DNA of 64,000 nucleotides from Butyricimonas paravirosa (GCF_032878955.1 NZ_CP043839.1:4960001-5024000); one strand, 5' to 3'. Positions 17,710 through 27,274 are shown, counted from the first letter of the stretch. A program made the numbers and translations. The notes: generated by a model from the letters alone, not told the origin.

Positions 17710-17747
17710 GTGGGATGGTTGCATAAAAAACATTCAAAAAAAGTAAT

Positions 17748-20114
17748 ATGAGATTTTTAATTTTTATTGTACTTATGCTTGGCGTCACGGGAATTGCTTG
17801 TGCGCAGATGACCGATGCACAAGTTATTGAAGCCGTGAAGTCCGCACAGGCTCAAGGAAAAAGTCAAGATGAGATTATTTTGATGTTATCGCAAAAAGGC
17901 GTCACGAAAGAGCAGGTGTTGAGAATCAAGGAGAATTACGAGAGAGAGAATTCAGGAAAGCAGGGAGGTTTGGCTCAAGAAAATAGAGAGCGTATAGAGA
18001 CTATCTCGTTAGAGAATCGGGATGTGGTGTTGGTTACAGAAGGGGATAAGAATAGTATTTTCGGTCGAAATTTGTTTAGTAATAAAAATTTAACTTTTGA
18101 ACCGAGTTTGAATATTCCTACACCGGAGAATTATGTGTTGGGGCCAGGAGACGAGGTTATCATTGATATATGGGGAAATTCGGAAGCGACTGTTCGGCAG
18201 GTGATATCCCCGGAGGGGAGTATAAACGTATCGAATATAGGACCGATTTATTTGAATGGAAAACGGATTCAAGAGGCATCTTCTTATTTAAAAACGATGT
18301 TTAGTCGTATCTATTCAGATTTAGCGTCGGAAAATCCATCAACATTTTTGAAAGTATCGTTGGGACAAATTCGAAGTATTCAGGTGAACGTGATGGGGGA
18401 GATTGTCATGCCTGGGACTTATATGTTGCCCTCTTTGGCAACGGTGTTTCACGCATTGTATGCGGCAGGAGGTGTAAATAACGTGGGAACTTTGCGTGAT
18501 GTCGTGTTGTATAGGAATGGAAAAGCCTTTAAGCACGTGGATGTTTATGATTATATCATGAATGGTAATAATAGTTTTGATATTACTTTGCAGGATGGTG
18601 ATTTGATTAACGTGGGTACTTACGAGAAAATTGTCACTGTAGCTGGTAAAGTGAAACGTCCGATGCGTTACGAGATGAAGGGAGAGGAGAGCCTGAGTAA
18701 ATTATTGGAGTATGCTGGGGGATTTACTAGTGATGCTTACAAGAAGAATGTAAATGTGAGCCGTAAGGGAGACTCCGAGTTTCAGATATATACTGTAAAT
18801 AACGAGGATTTTGTTGACTTTACGTTAGCTGATGGTGATTCTGTTATGATTGATCCTATCATAAGTCGGTACGAAAATCGAGTATCCGTGACTGGGGCGG
18901 TATATCGGCCGGGAAATTACGCGATAAATAATTCCATAAAGACCGTGAAGGATTTGGTAAACGTGGTGGAAGGACCGCGGGAAGATGCCTTTTTAAATAG
19001 AACTATTTTATATCGTGAGAAAGAGGATTTAAGTCAAGAAATGCTTGCTGTTGATTTGGGAAAATTGCTAAGAGGTGAGATTGACGATATTCCATTGAAA
19101 AAGAATGATCGTTTGTATGTACCTTCTGCAACTCAATTGCGGGGAGATTATGTGATTGATATTCGGGGAGAAGTAAAGGATCCTCGAAAATATCCTTTCG
19201 TGGATAATATGACGTTGGAAGATGCCGTGTTGCAAGCGGGTGGTTTGTTGGAGTCGGCCTCTATGGTACGTGTGGATGTTTCCCGAAGAATAAAGTCTCC
19301 TAATAGTACGGAGGAAGCTCCGGCTGAGGCTGAATTATTTACATTTGGTTTAAAGAATGGTTTGGTTGTGGAAGGAGATCCTGAATTTACACTTGAACCT
19401 TTTGATGAGATATATGTTCGTCGTTCCCCGGGATACCGTGAACAGCAGAACGTGACGGTGAATGGCGAGGTACTTTACCCTGGTGTATACGCAAAGCGTT
19501 CATCTAATGATCGTCTTTCTGATATTGTAAAACGGGCTGGCGGGGTTACTTCTAAAGCCTACGTGAATGGGGCTCGTTTGTTGCGTCGGATGAATGCTGA
19601 TGAATTGGCAAGAGTTAGTTCTGCTTTGCAGTTAGCTAAACATTCCAGTCGTGATTCTTTAGTGATAGATAGTATGTCTTTGGAAAAGGTTTATTACGTG
19701 GGAATCGATTTGAAAAAGGCATTGGAAAATCCGGGAGGCGAGGCAGACTTGGTACTTCGTGAAGGTGATGTGTTGCACGTTTCTAATTACGTGAATACAG
19801 TTAAGATTAGTGGTGCGGTGATGCATCCTAATGCTGTAACTTATCACAAGAAAATGAAATATAAGGATTACGTGGAAAATGCCGGAGGGTATAGTGTGGA
19901 TGCGAAAAAACGGAGAGCATATGTGCTTTATCCAAACGGGACGCTTGCCGTATGCAAGGGAAATCGTACAAAGATAGAGCCGGGATGCGAGATTATAGTT
20001 CCGTTGAAATCCATGAACAAAAATCGGATGGGCTTACCGGAAATTTTGAGTTTGGCGTCATCAACGACTTCGATAGCGGCAATGGTTACTGCAATTCTTA
20101 ACAACACGAAATAG
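17748..20114 (+). CDS. wza: Wza-type polysaccharide export protein with multiple SLBB domains
   Basis: A 788-residue export protein with a signal peptide (MRFLIFIVLMLGVTG, likely cleaved after ACA by signal peptidase I; the Cys does not sit in a convincing lipobox). A helical linker (about 20-80) is followed by the Poly_export domain (NYVLGPGDEVIIDIWGN, about 124-140) and then several SLBB domains, marked by repeats such as VMGEIVMPGTYML, VAGKVKRPMRYEM, VTGAVYRPGNYAI, IRGEVKDPRKYPF, VNGEVLYPGVYAK and ISGAVMHPNAVTY. A C-terminal hydrophobic segment ends the protein. It is about twice the size of E. coli Wza because of the extra SLBB domains, as is usual in Bacteroidota. It should form the outer-membrane/periplasmic exit channel of locus 1. 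The wzz gene follows after 1 bp. Confidence 0.92.
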   Translation: MRFLIFIVLMLGVTGIACAQMTDAQVIEAVKSAQAQGKSQDEIILMLSQKGVTKEQVLRIKENYERENSGKQGGLAQENRERIETISLENRDVVLVTEGDKNSIFGRNLFSNKNLTFEPSLNIPTPENYVLGPGDEVIIDIWGNSEATVRQVISPEGSINVSNIGPIYLNGKRIQEASSYLKTMFSRIYSDLASENPSTFLKVSLGQIRSIQVNVMGEIVMPGTYMLPSLATVFHALYAAGGVNNVGTLRDVVLYRNGKAFKHVDVYDYIMNGNNSFDITLQDGDLINVGTYEKIVTVAGKVKRPMRYEMKGEESLSKLLEYAGGFTSDAYKKNVNVSRKGDSEFQIYTVNNEDFVDFTLADGDSVMIDPIISRYENRVSVTGAVYRPGNYAINNSIKTVKDLVNVVEGPREDAFLNRTILYREKEDLSQEMLAVDLGKLLRGEIDDIPLKKNDRLYVPSATQLRGDYVIDIRGEVKDPRKYPFVDNMTLEDAVLQAGGLLESASMVRVDVSRRIKSPNSTEEAPAEAELFTFGLKNGLVVEGDPEFTLEPFDEIYVRRSPGYREQQNVTVNGEVLYPGVYAKRSSNDRLSDIVKRAGGVTSKAYVNGARLLRRMNADELARVSSALQLAKHSSRDSLVIDSMSLEKVYYVGIDLKKALENPGGEADLVLREGDVLHVSNYVNTVKISGAVMHPNAVTYHKKMKYKDYVENAGGYSVDAKKRRAYVLYPNGTLAVCKGNRTKIEPGCEIIVPLKSMNKNRMGLPEILSLASSTTSIAAMVTAILNNTK

Positions 20115-20115
20115 T

Positions 20116-21249
20116 ATGGAACAGGAAGTAAAGCAGGCAAATCAGATGCCACAGGAGGAAGAAATTGATTTGGTAGAGGTGGTCCGGAAGTTGTGGAAAA
20201 ACCGGAAGCTGATACTGAAAATTACCGTCGTGTTTATGGTACTAGGGGTATTAGTGGCCCTGTTTAGTCCGAAAGAATATACTGCTGGATGTACGATGGT
20301 CCCTCAATCCGGGGATAAGAAAGTTGGTGGAAATTTGAGTGGACTGGCATCCATGGTCGGAATTAATTTAGGTGGGGCTTCTGGTGGTGAGGTTTTATCT
20401 CCGACAATTTATCCTAAGATTGTGGCAAGTATTCCTTTTAAGAAGGACTTGATGGCGACCCCGTTGAAGTTTGAAGAGTATGATCAACCGATCACGTTAT
20501 TGGATTATTATACAAAGGATGAGTACCAGAAATTTAGTTTGGGAGGTACAATTGCGAAATACACGATTGGTTTACCGGGAGTGATCATAAATGCAATTCG
20601 GGGAGAAGATACAACGATGATTTCTGCGGGGCAGGGAAGTGCGATTCAGTCACTTTCAAAGGATGAGAAGAAGATGTCGGAGATGTTGAATGATATGATT
20701 TCTTTGAACGTGAATGATAAAGACGGTTACGTGCAATTGTCTGCGTCTTTAGGAGAACCTTTGGCTGTAGCTCAGTTGGCTGAACGGGCTCAAGAGTTGT
20801 TACAGACGTATATTACGGATTTTAAAATCGAGAAGGTGAAGTCAAATTTGACTTTCGTGGAGCAACAATATGATGCTGCAAAAAAACGTTACGAGAAGAT
20901 GCAGGATAGTTTGGCTCGTTTCAGAGATGCGAACAAGAGTTTTTCTTCTGCCGTGGCAAAGACTCAGGAGGAGGCTTTAACGAATGAATATAATCTTGCT
21001 TATAGCGTGTATTCCGAGTTGGCAAAACAGATGGAACAGGCTAAGATTGCCGTGAATGAAACCACACCGATTTTGACGATCGTGGAACCGGTTGTAGTTC
21101 CGATTGAACGTTCTAAACCTAAAAGGGGGTTGATTTGCGTGTTGTTTACGTTCTTGGGAGGCTTTGCTGGAGTGGGTATGGTTTTGGCATTACCTTTCGT
21201 GGCTAATATTTTTGGAAATGATAAATTGAAACGGTTTATAAAAGAATAA
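20116..21249 (+). CDS. wzz: Wzz-family chain-length determinant
   Basis: A 377-residue polysaccharide co-polymerase with EEEIDLVEVVRKLWKNRK at the cytoplasmic N-terminus, a first membrane helix near residues 37-56, a large periplasmic domain with a coiled-coil region (about 240-320), and a second helix near 340-365 preceded by PVVVPIERSKPKRG. No cytoplasmic kinase domain is attached. It partners the Wza encoded directly upstream. Together with the Wzz at 6389, locus 1 has two co-polymerases, one inside and one outside the variable cassette. Confidence 0.9.
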   Translation: MEQEVKQANQMPQEEEIDLVEVVRKLWKNRKLILKITVVFMVLGVLVALFSPKEYTAGCTMVPQSGDKKVGGNLSGLASMVGINLGGASGGEVLSPTIYPKIVASIPFKKDLMATPLKFEEYDQPITLLDYYTKDEYQKFSLGGTIAKYTIGLPGVIINAIRGEDTTMISAGQGSAIQSLSKDEKKMSEMLNDMISLNVNDKDGYVQLSASLGEPLAVAQLAERAQELLQTYITDFKIEKVKSNLTFVEQQYDAAKKRYEKMQDSLARFRDANKSFSSAVAKTQEEALTNEYNLAYSVYSELAKQMEQAKIAVNETTPILTIVEPVVVPIERSKPKRGLICVLFTFLGGFAGVGMVLALPFVANIFGNDKLKRFIKE

Positions 21250-21283
21250 GTTTGTAATCGGGGATCCGGTTTTCATATTACAG

Positions 21284-21318
21284 GAGGTGTGTCAAAATGT
21301 ATTGGCATACCTCTTTTT
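21284..21318 (+). terminator. intrinsic terminator of locus 1
   Basis: Arms 21284-21293 and 21304-21313 pair over 10 bp (two G-U pairs) around a 10-nt loop, followed at once by TTTTT. It lies 35 bp after the wzz stop and cleanly ends locus 1. Confidence 0.8.
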
Positions 21319-21331
21319 GTGAGAAGTTTTT

Positions 21332-21339
21332 TACCTTTG
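21332..21339 (+). promoter_or_regulatory. -7 box before the FAD/Fe-S dehydrogenase gene
   Basis: TACCTTTG matches the -7 consensus exactly, directly after the locus 1 terminator and about 50 bp before the next gene. No TTTG is found at a standard -33 spacing. Confidence 0.5.
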
Positions 21340-21389
21340 CGGTACGTGGGGACCGGGACGTGTGATAAAATATTTGATAGTCTTTGAAA

Positions 21390-24317
21390 ATGATTGATTT
21401 TGAACAGTTAGCACGAAATATGAAGGGAGACGTGATGACGGATTCTCTTCATCAAATGATTTATGCGACAGACGCATCGGCTTATCGGGAGATGCCATTG
21501 GCTGTTGTATATCCTCGGGATGCCTCGGACGTGAAGGAATGTATCAAGTTTGCCAGAAAAAATGGGATTACATTGATTCCTCGTGCCGCAGGAACTTCTT
21601 TAGCGGGACAGGTGGTAGGGAATGGGGTGGTCGTTGATGTGTCCCGGTATATGAATCACGTGCTAGAGATAAATGAAAAAGAACATTGGGTTCGGGTTGA
21701 ACCGGGGGTAGTGCTGGATGAATTGAATATGCGGGTAAAGTCGTTGGGATTGTTCTTCGGGCCGGAGACTTCTACTTCTAATCGTTGTTGTTTGGGAGGA
21801 ATGGTGGGAAATAATTCGTGCGGTTCTCATTCTTTGGTGTACGGGAGTACTCGGGATCATCTTCTGGAGGCAAAAGTTATTTTGAGTGACGGGGAGGAGG
21901 CTTGGTTGAAGGGAATGAATAAAGATGAGGTGAGGGATAAAATGACGGAAGACACGTTGGAGGGAAAGATATACAGGTGTTCTGTGGAGATGTTGGAAAA
22001 TAATAGAGAGGAGATTATTCAACATTTTCCGGACCCGGCTTTGCGGAGAAGAAATTCTGGGTATGCCATTGATCAATTGTTGTACTCGGATTACTTTGAT
22101 GTTGCTTATGAGGAAAAGTTTAATTTGTGCAAGTTATTAGCCGGATCAGAAGGAACTCTGGCATTTGTGACCGAGTTGAAATTGAATCTTGTCCCGTTAC
22201 CACCCAAAGAAAAGGCGGTAATTTGTGTACATTGCAGGACATTAGAGGAGGCGTTTGAGGGGAATCTGGTCGCATTGAAACACCACCCGGTGGCTATCGA
22301 GTTAATGGATCAGAATATATTAGAACTAAGTAAAGGAAATATAGCACAAAATAAGAACCGTTTTTTCGTTCAAGGTGATCCTGCTGCAATACTGATTGTT
22401 GAGTTGGCACAGAAAAGTAGGGAAGAGGTGGATCAGGTGGCAGACCAGATCGAAGCGGATATGAAGATGCACGGGTATGGGTATCATTTCCCGAGAGTGT
22501 ACGGGAGTGATATTAACCGGGTGTGGAGTTTACGGAAGGCGGGACTAGGGTTGTTGTCCGGAATGCCGGGGAATGCGAAGCCCGTGTCCGTGATTGAGGA
22601 TACAGCCGTGGCTCCGGAACGGTTACCTGCTTACATGAAGGATTTCGGGGAGATGCTGGAACGACTGGGATTGAAGTGCGTGTATCATGCACATATCAGT
22701 ACGGGTGAGTTACATTTACGTCCCGTGTTGAATTTGAAGGAGGAGAATGACCGGGTGTTATTCCGGCGTGTGGCAGAAGAGACTGCTAAGTTGGTGAAAA
22801 AGCATCGCGGCTCTTTAAGTGGAGAGCATGGTGACGGACGTTTACGAGGGGAGTTTATTCCATTGTTGTTCGGGGAGAAGGTGTATGACTTGATGCAGGA
22901 GACTAAAGCTTGTTGGGACCCGAAGGGCATTTTTAATGCGAGGAAGATTGTGAACACGCCGCCCATGGATACCTCTCTTCGATATGAGATAGGGGATTCG
23001 AACGTGACGAGTCGTACTTATTTTGATTTTTCGAAGGAAAAAGGTTGGTTGTGCGCCATTGAGCAATGTAACGGTTCGGGAGATTGTCGGAAATCATATG
23101 CTTTTGGTGGTACGATGTGTCCGAGTTTTCGTGCCACAAGGGAAGAGAGTCATACGACACGGGCTAGGGCGAATACGTTACGGGAGTTGATGACTCGTCC
23201 GAGAACGAAAAAGATATATGATCAGCGGGAGATTTTAGAAGTGTTAGATACCTGTGTTTCATGTAAAGCGTGTAAATCAGAATGTCCTTCTAACGTGGAT
23301 ATTGCTCGTTTTAAGGCAGAGTTCCTGCAACAGCATTATGATGTGTGCGGGGTGCCGATGAAGGCTTTTTTGATTGCCCGTTTGACAGAAATTCAGCGTT
23401 TGGGTACGATCTTACCGTGGTTTTATAATGCCGTCGTTCGAAACCGGATGACAGGCGGGATGTTGAAACGAATGTTGCATTTTGCCCCGGAGCGGGCGAT
23501 TCCTACTCTTTATAAGACCACGTTGAAACATTGGCTTGGTCGTTATCGGCGAAAGAATAGGGGTGAGATCGTGGGAAGAGTGTTTCTTTTTGCCGATGAG
23601 TTTACCAATTACATGGACGTGGAGATCGGGATAAAGATGATTGAATTACTGGATCGGTTAGGGTATGAGGTTATTATACCGAAACACGTGGAAAGTGGAC
23701 GGACAGCGATTTCGAAAGGTATGTTGAAGGTGGCGAAAGGAGTGGCCCGGAAGAATGTACTATTGTTGAAAAGCTTGGTTACAGAAAATATTCCATTGAT
23801 AGGTATTGAGCCTTCGTGTATATTATCGTTCCGGGATGAATACCCGGATTTGGTAGGAGATGATTTGAAGGAAGAGGCCGTGAGGTTAGGGAAAAATTGC
23901 TTGTTGTATGACGAGTTTTTTACCCGGGAGATTCGTGCCGGAAGAATCCGGGCAGAACAATTTACTGATCAACCGTTGAAGATTATGTTGCATGGGCATT
24001 GTCACCAAAAGTCGTTGGTTTCTGTCGAGCCTTCTAGAGAAATGTTATCTTTGCCAGTGAATTATAGCGTGGAGGTTATTCCTTCCGGATGTTGTGGGAT
24101 GGCGGGAGCTTTCGGGTACGAGAAAAAACATTACGAGTTGTCCATGAAAATCGGGGAACAAGTGTTATTTCCTGCCGTGAGGGGTGCTGGGGAGGATGTT
24201 TGTATTTCAGCCCCGGGAACGAGTTGCCGACAACAAATAAAGGATGGTACGGGGAAACAGGCGTTGCATCCGATAGAAGTTTTGTACGAGGCATTGAAAT
24301 GTACGAAGGAAAAATAA
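21390..24317 (+). CDS. FAD-binding and Fe-S dehydrogenase (D-lactate/glycolate oxidase type, YdiJ-like)
   Basis: A fused flavoprotein of about 975 residues. The N-terminal FAD_binding_4 domain (about 35-210; LIPRAAGTSLAGQVVG and GGMVGNNSCGSHSLVYG) is followed by a GlcD-type C-terminal FAD domain (SLSGEHGDGRLRG). Then come ferredoxin-type Fe-S motifs (CNGSGDCRKSYAF...MCPSF and CVSCKACKSECP) and a CCG domain (HGHCHQKSL, SGCCGMAGAFGYE) of the GlpC/LldE kind. It oxidises a 2-hydroxyacid such as D-lactate and passes electrons on, probably to quinone. The ATG at 21390 is preferred over a TTG two codons earlier. It is a single-gene unit between two polysaccharide blocks. Confidence 0.9.
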   Translation: MIDFEQLARNMKGDVMTDSLHQMIYATDASAYREMPLAVVYPRDASDVKECIKFARKNGITLIPRAAGTSLAGQVVGNGVVVDVSRYMNHVLEINEKEHWVRVEPGVVLDELNMRVKSLGLFFGPETSTSNRCCLGGMVGNNSCGSHSLVYGSTRDHLLEAKVILSDGEEAWLKGMNKDEVRDKMTEDTLEGKIYRCSVEMLENNREEIIQHFPDPALRRRNSGYAIDQLLYSDYFDVAYEEKFNLCKLLAGSEGTLAFVTELKLNLVPLPPKEKAVICVHCRTLEEAFEGNLVALKHHPVAIELMDQNILELSKGNIAQNKNRFFVQGDPAAILIVELAQKSREEVDQVADQIEADMKMHGYGYHFPRVYGSDINRVWSLRKAGLGLLSGMPGNAKPVSVIEDTAVAPERLPAYMKDFGEMLERLGLKCVYHAHISTGELHLRPVLNLKEENDRVLFRRVAEETAKLVKKHRGSLSGEHGDGRLRGEFIPLLFGEKVYDLMQETKACWDPKGIFNARKIVNTPPMDTSLRYEIGDSNVTSRTYFDFSKEKGWLCAIEQCNGSGDCRKSYAFGGTMCPSFRATREESHTTRARANTLRELMTRPRTKKIYDQREILEVLDTCVSCKACKSECPSNVDIARFKAEFLQQHYDVCGVPMKAFLIARLTEIQRLGTILPWFYNAVVRNRMTGGMLKRMLHFAPERAIPTLYKTTLKHWLGRYRRKNRGEIVGRVFLFADEFTNYMDVEIGIKMIELLDRLGYEVIIPKHVESGRTAISKGMLKVAKGVARKNVLLLKSLVTENIPLIGIEPSCILSFRDEYPDLVGDDLKEEAVRLGKNCLLYDEFFTREIRAGRIRAEQFTDQPLKIMLHGHCHQKSLVSVEPSREMLSLPVNYSVEVIPSGCCGMAGAFGYEKKHYELSMKIGEQVLFPAVRGAGEDVCISAPGTSCRQQIKDGTGKQALHPIEVLYEALKCTKEK

Positions 24318-24340
24318 CTTCGAATTTCGTCCTTCTTTCG

Positions 24341-24371
24341 TTTGATGTAAAGTATTAATGTTATATTTTTG
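24341..24371 (+). promoter_or_regulatory. promoter of the nucleotide-sugar gene block
   Basis: TTTG at 24341-24344, a 19-nt spacer and TATTTTTG at 24364-24371 match the Bacteroidales consensus in sequence and spacing; the next gene starts 55 bp downstream. Confidence 0.55.
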
Positions 24372-24425
24372 AAGTTCAAATTTTTAATTTGACCCAAAGG
24401 TAGACGTGAGTAAAGAATTAATAAA

Positions 24426-25403
24426 ATGGATATGAAGAATTTTGCAATTATTGGCGTGGCAGGATATATAGCTCCAAGGCATTTGCGAGCTATAAAAGAC
24501 ACGGGGAATCAGTTGGTAGCTGCTTATGACAAGTTTGACAGCGTGGGCATCATGGATAGTTATTTCCCGAATTGTTCTTTTTTCACGGAGATGGAGTTGT
24601 TCGATCGTCATTGTTCAAAATTGAAGAAGACAGACGAACGGGTGGATATGGTATCAATCTGTACGCCGAATTATTTGCACGACGCTCATATCCGTTATGG
24701 TTTGCGTTTGGGGGCTGATGTGATTTGCGAGAAACCGTTGGTATTGAATCCTTGGAATATAGATGCATTGGAGGACGTGGAGAAAGAGACAGGACATAAA
24801 GGGTACACAATCCTGCAATTGCGTTTACACGAGTCAATAAAAGCTTTGAAAAAGAAGATCGAGGAAGGACCGAAAGACAAGGTGTATGACGTGGATTTGA
24901 CTTATATTACTTCTCGCGGAAATTGGTATTACACGAGTTGGAAAGGAGACGAGCGGAAGAGTGGAGGTGTCGCCACGAATATCGGGGTCCATTTTTATGA
25001 TATGTTGTCATGGATTTTTGGTCCGGTAAAGGAGAATATCGTGCATGTGATGAGTCACGACCGAGTTGCCGGTTTTTTGGGATTGGAAAAGGCTCGTGTA
25101 CGTTATTTTTTGAGTATAAATGCTGATAATTTACCGGAAAATGCCGTACAAGGGGAGAAAAGAACTTATCGTTCTATCCGTATTGAGGGGGAGGAATTTG
25201 AATTTAGTCAAGGATTCACGGAATTGCATACCGAGAGTTATCGGAAAATTCTGGCAGGAGAAGGGTTCCGTATAGAAGAAGCCCGTAATTGTATTGGGAT
25301 AGTTCATGATATTCGACACGCAACCCCAATTGGTTTAAAAGGGGATTATCATCCCTTGGCTAAATTACCATTGGTAAAACATCCTTTCGGTTGGGGAAGG
25401 TGA
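24426..25403 (+). CDS. Gfo/Idh/MocA oxidoreductase, WbpB/WlbA-like
   Basis: A 325-residue NAD-dependent oxidoreductase whose N-terminus (FAIIGVAGYIAPRHLRAIKD) closely resembles WbpB/WlbA, the 3-dehydrogenases of UDP-N-acetylglucosaminuronic acid. CEKPLVLNPWN (about residue 100) holds the conserved Lys and TNIGVHFYDMLSWIFG (about 182-197) the catalytic-type His. In the WbpABDE route it gives the 3-keto intermediate for UDP-2,3-diacetamido uronic acids. The UDP-sugar 6-dehydrogenase two genes downstream would make its substrate, but the matching aminotransferase and N-acetyltransferase are not in this window. The assignment rests on recalled family resemblance. Confidence 0.85.
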   Translation: MDMKNFAIIGVAGYIAPRHLRAIKDTGNQLVAAYDKFDSVGIMDSYFPNCSFFTEMELFDRHCSKLKKTDERVDMVSICTPNYLHDAHIRYGLRLGADVICEKPLVLNPWNIDALEDVEKETGHKGYTILQLRLHESIKALKKKIEEGPKDKVYDVDLTYITSRGNWYYTSWKGDERKSGGVATNIGVHFYDMLSWIFGPVKENIVHVMSHDRVAGFLGLEKARVRYFLSINADNLPENAVQGEKRTYRSIRIEGEEFEFSQGFTELHTESYRKILAGEGFRIEEARNCIGIVHDIRHATPIGLKGDYHPLAKLPLVKHPFGWGR

Positions 25404-25482
25404 TAAAAACTAAAAGATAAAAGTTAAAAACTGAAAGATAAAAAATTAAAAACTAAGGGTAAAAACTAAAAATAAAGGGAAA
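25404..25482. repeat. AT-rich degenerate repeat patch (AAAACTAAAA type)
   Basis: The whole gap between the WbpB-like gene and wbuC consists of degenerate units such as AAAACTAAAAGATAAAAG and TTAAAAACTAAGGG on the plus strand. No promoter or terminator is visible inside it. It belongs to the dispersed patch family described in the findings. Confidence 0.6.
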
Positions 25483-25878
25483 ATGAAGATTATTGATAAT
25501 GGGTTGTTAGATGAGGTTTCTCGGCAGGCTGCGGAGAGTCCGCGTCTGAGGATGAATTATAATTTTCACGATACGTTGGAGGCTAATGCTCAACGTTTGT
25601 TGAATGCTCTGGAGCCGGGGACGGAATTACCTGTGCATAGACATTGTTTTACCGCGGAGACTTATATCGTGCTGCGTGGTGAAATTAACGTGTTTTTTTA
25701 TGATGATGACAAGCGGGTAACCGAGTCCGTGACCTTGAATCCGTTGAAAGGTGAATATGGTATTCATATACCTGCCGGGCAATGGCACACGTTGGAAGTC
25801 GTGGAAAAAGGAACCGTGATTTTTGAAGTGAAAGATGGGCCGTACCGTCCGTTGGGGCCGGAAGATAGACTTGATTAA
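25483..25878 (+). CDS. wbuC: WbuC-family cupin protein
   Basis: A 131-residue cupin-fold metalloprotein of the WbuC family, found in many O-antigen and capsule loci. Its reaction is not established to my knowledge. Motifs seen: the conserved N-terminal SPRLRMNYNFHDTLE with an RMNYN signature, the first cupin motif GTELPVHRHCFTAETYIVLRG (two His and a Glu as likely metal ligands, about residues 47-67), and the second, GIHIPAGQWHTLEV (about 92-105). It may act on the 6-dehydrogenase or WbpB products encoded on either side (inference from position). Confidence 0.85.
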   Translation: MKIIDNGLLDEVSRQAAESPRLRMNYNFHDTLEANAQRLLNALEPGTELPVHRHCFTAETYIVLRGEINVFFYDDDKRVTESVTLNPLKGEYGIHIPAGQWHTLEVVEKGTVIFEVKDGPYRPLGPEDRLD

Positions 25879-25984
25879 TTTTAGATTTATGATTTTAGAT
25901 TTTAGTCGCACGAGCGTTCGCTTTGGACGAGTTACAGATTCTTTCTCCTCTAAATTCTAAACTCTACATTTTAAATTACTGTGT
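25879..25984. repeat. AT-rich degenerate repeat patches flanking a short unique stretch
   Basis: 25879-25911 reads as repeats of a TTTTAGATTTATGA-type unit, and 25944-25979 as CTAAATTCTAAACTCTAC-type units; about 30 bp of GC-richer sequence lies between. The first part is the inverse of the wording at 1589 and 32424. Confidence 0.55.
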
Positions 25985-27274
25985 ATGTATAATAAGTTAC
26001 TAAATAAAAAGGCAAAGTTGGCATTAGTCGGGTTGGGGTATGTCGGGTTACCGATAGCACTGGAGTTTGCCAAGAAGATTTCCGTGATCGGTTTTGATAT
26101 TAACGAGGAACGGTTGGCAAAGATGAGAAAGAAAATCGACCCGTGTAATGAGTTGGGGACGGATGCGTTTGAGAATAGCGATATTTATTTTACTTCTTCC
26201 GTGGATGAGTTACGGGAAGCGTCGTTTTTTATCGTGGCGGTTCCGACCCCGATAGATAGGTTTAATCAACCGGATTTGAAACCCCTGCTGGCGGCATCCC
26301 GCACGGTAGGAATGGCCTTAAAGAAGGGAGATTACGTGGTTTATGAATCTACGGTTTATCCGGGTTGTACGGAAGAAGATTGTGTCCCGGTGTTGGAAGA
26401 GGTTTCCGGACTGAAAGTTGGAATTGATTTTAAGATCGGTTATTCTCCGGAACGTATTAATCCGGGCGACAAGGTTCATACGTTGGCTAACACGGTAAAG
26501 ATTGTTTCTGGATGTGATGCAGAGACTTTGGAAACGGTGGCTAAGGTTTACGAGTTAGTAGTGAAACCGGGAGTACATCGGGCTCCGAATATTAAGGTGG
26601 CTGAGGCCGGGAAGATTATTGAAAATACACAACGGGATGTGAATATAGCTCTGATGAACGAGTTATCCATTATTTTCAGCCGTATTGGTATCAACACGTA
26701 TGACGTGCTGGAGGCTGCGGGGACGAAATGGAATTTCTTGAAGTTTTATCCCGGTTTAGTGGGAGGACATTGTATCGGGGTGGATCCCTATTACTTGGTG
26801 CATAAGGCAAAAGAGTTGAAGTATCATCCGCAAATGATTAATGCCGGGCGGTTTGTAAATGATTCGATGGGAGGATATATAGCCAAGAAGATTGTGAAGA
26901 AGATGATCGGGATGGGAAAGAATATCTTGGGCGCTCGAGTGTTGGTTATGGGGGTTACGTTTAAAGAGGATGTATCGGATATTCGGAATTCGAAAGTCGT
27001 GGATATAGTGAACGAGTTGAAAGATTTTGGCGTGGATGTAGATGTCACGGACCCGAATGCAGATTCCGAAGAAGTGATGCATGAATACGGTTTTAAGTTG
27101 ATCGAGAAGCCCCGGGCAAATTATGATGCTGTCATCGTGGCAGTAGCGCATAAGGAGTACATGGATCTGGACGAGGAGTATTTCCGTGGATTGACATACG
27201 AACACGCTGTATTAGGAGATATAAAAGGGATTTATAGGGGGAAAATTCACCTGATGAAATACTGGAGCCTATAA
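25985..27274 (+). CDS. UDP-sugar 6-dehydrogenase (TviB/WbpO/WbpA-like)
   Basis: A 429-residue nucleotide-sugar dehydrogenase that oxidises C6 of UDP-GlcNAc or UDP-GalNAc to the uronic acid in two NAD-dependent steps. The N-terminal Rossmann domain has LALVGLGYVGLPIALEFAKK (about residues 12-31), the substrate region has YSPERINPGD, the central helix KIIENTQRDVNIALMNEL, and the catalytic Cys is in GGHCIGVDPYYL (about residue 262). MGVTFKEDVSDIRNSK marks the C-terminal domain. Sequence style favours the VipA/TviB-WbpO group over UDP-glucose dehydrogenase. It is the partner step to the WbpB-like enzyme at 24426. Confidence 0.9.
   Translation: MYNKLLNKKAKLALVGLGYVGLPIALEFAKKISVIGFDINEERLAKMRKKIDPCNELGTDAFENSDIYFTSSVDELREASFFIVAVPTPIDRFNQPDLKPLLAASRTVGMALKKGDYVVYESTVYPGCTEEDCVPVLEEVSGLKVGIDFKIGYSPERINPGDKVHTLANTVKIVSGCDAETLETVAKVYELVVKPGVHRAPNIKVAEAGKIIENTQRDVNIALMNELSIIFSRIGINTYDVLEAAGTKWNFLKFYPGLVGGHCIGVDPYYLVHKAKELKYHPQMINAGRFVNDSMGGYIAKKIVKKMIGMGKNILGARVLVMGVTFKEDVSDIRNSKVVDIVNELKDFGVDVDVTDPNADSEEVMHEYGFKLIEKPRANYDAVIVAVAHKEYMDLDEEYFRGLTYEHAVLGDIKGIYRGKIHLMKYWSL

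Noticed and set aside
24076..24502. Short open frames around the end of the FAD/Fe-S dehydrogenase
   Set aside because: They overlap strongly conserved coding sequence in other frames and have no recognisable product.
25404..25482. CRISPR array or short-spacer repeat cluster
   Set aside because: Units are 7-12 nt, degenerate and without unique spacers; no cas genes are present anywhere in the window.
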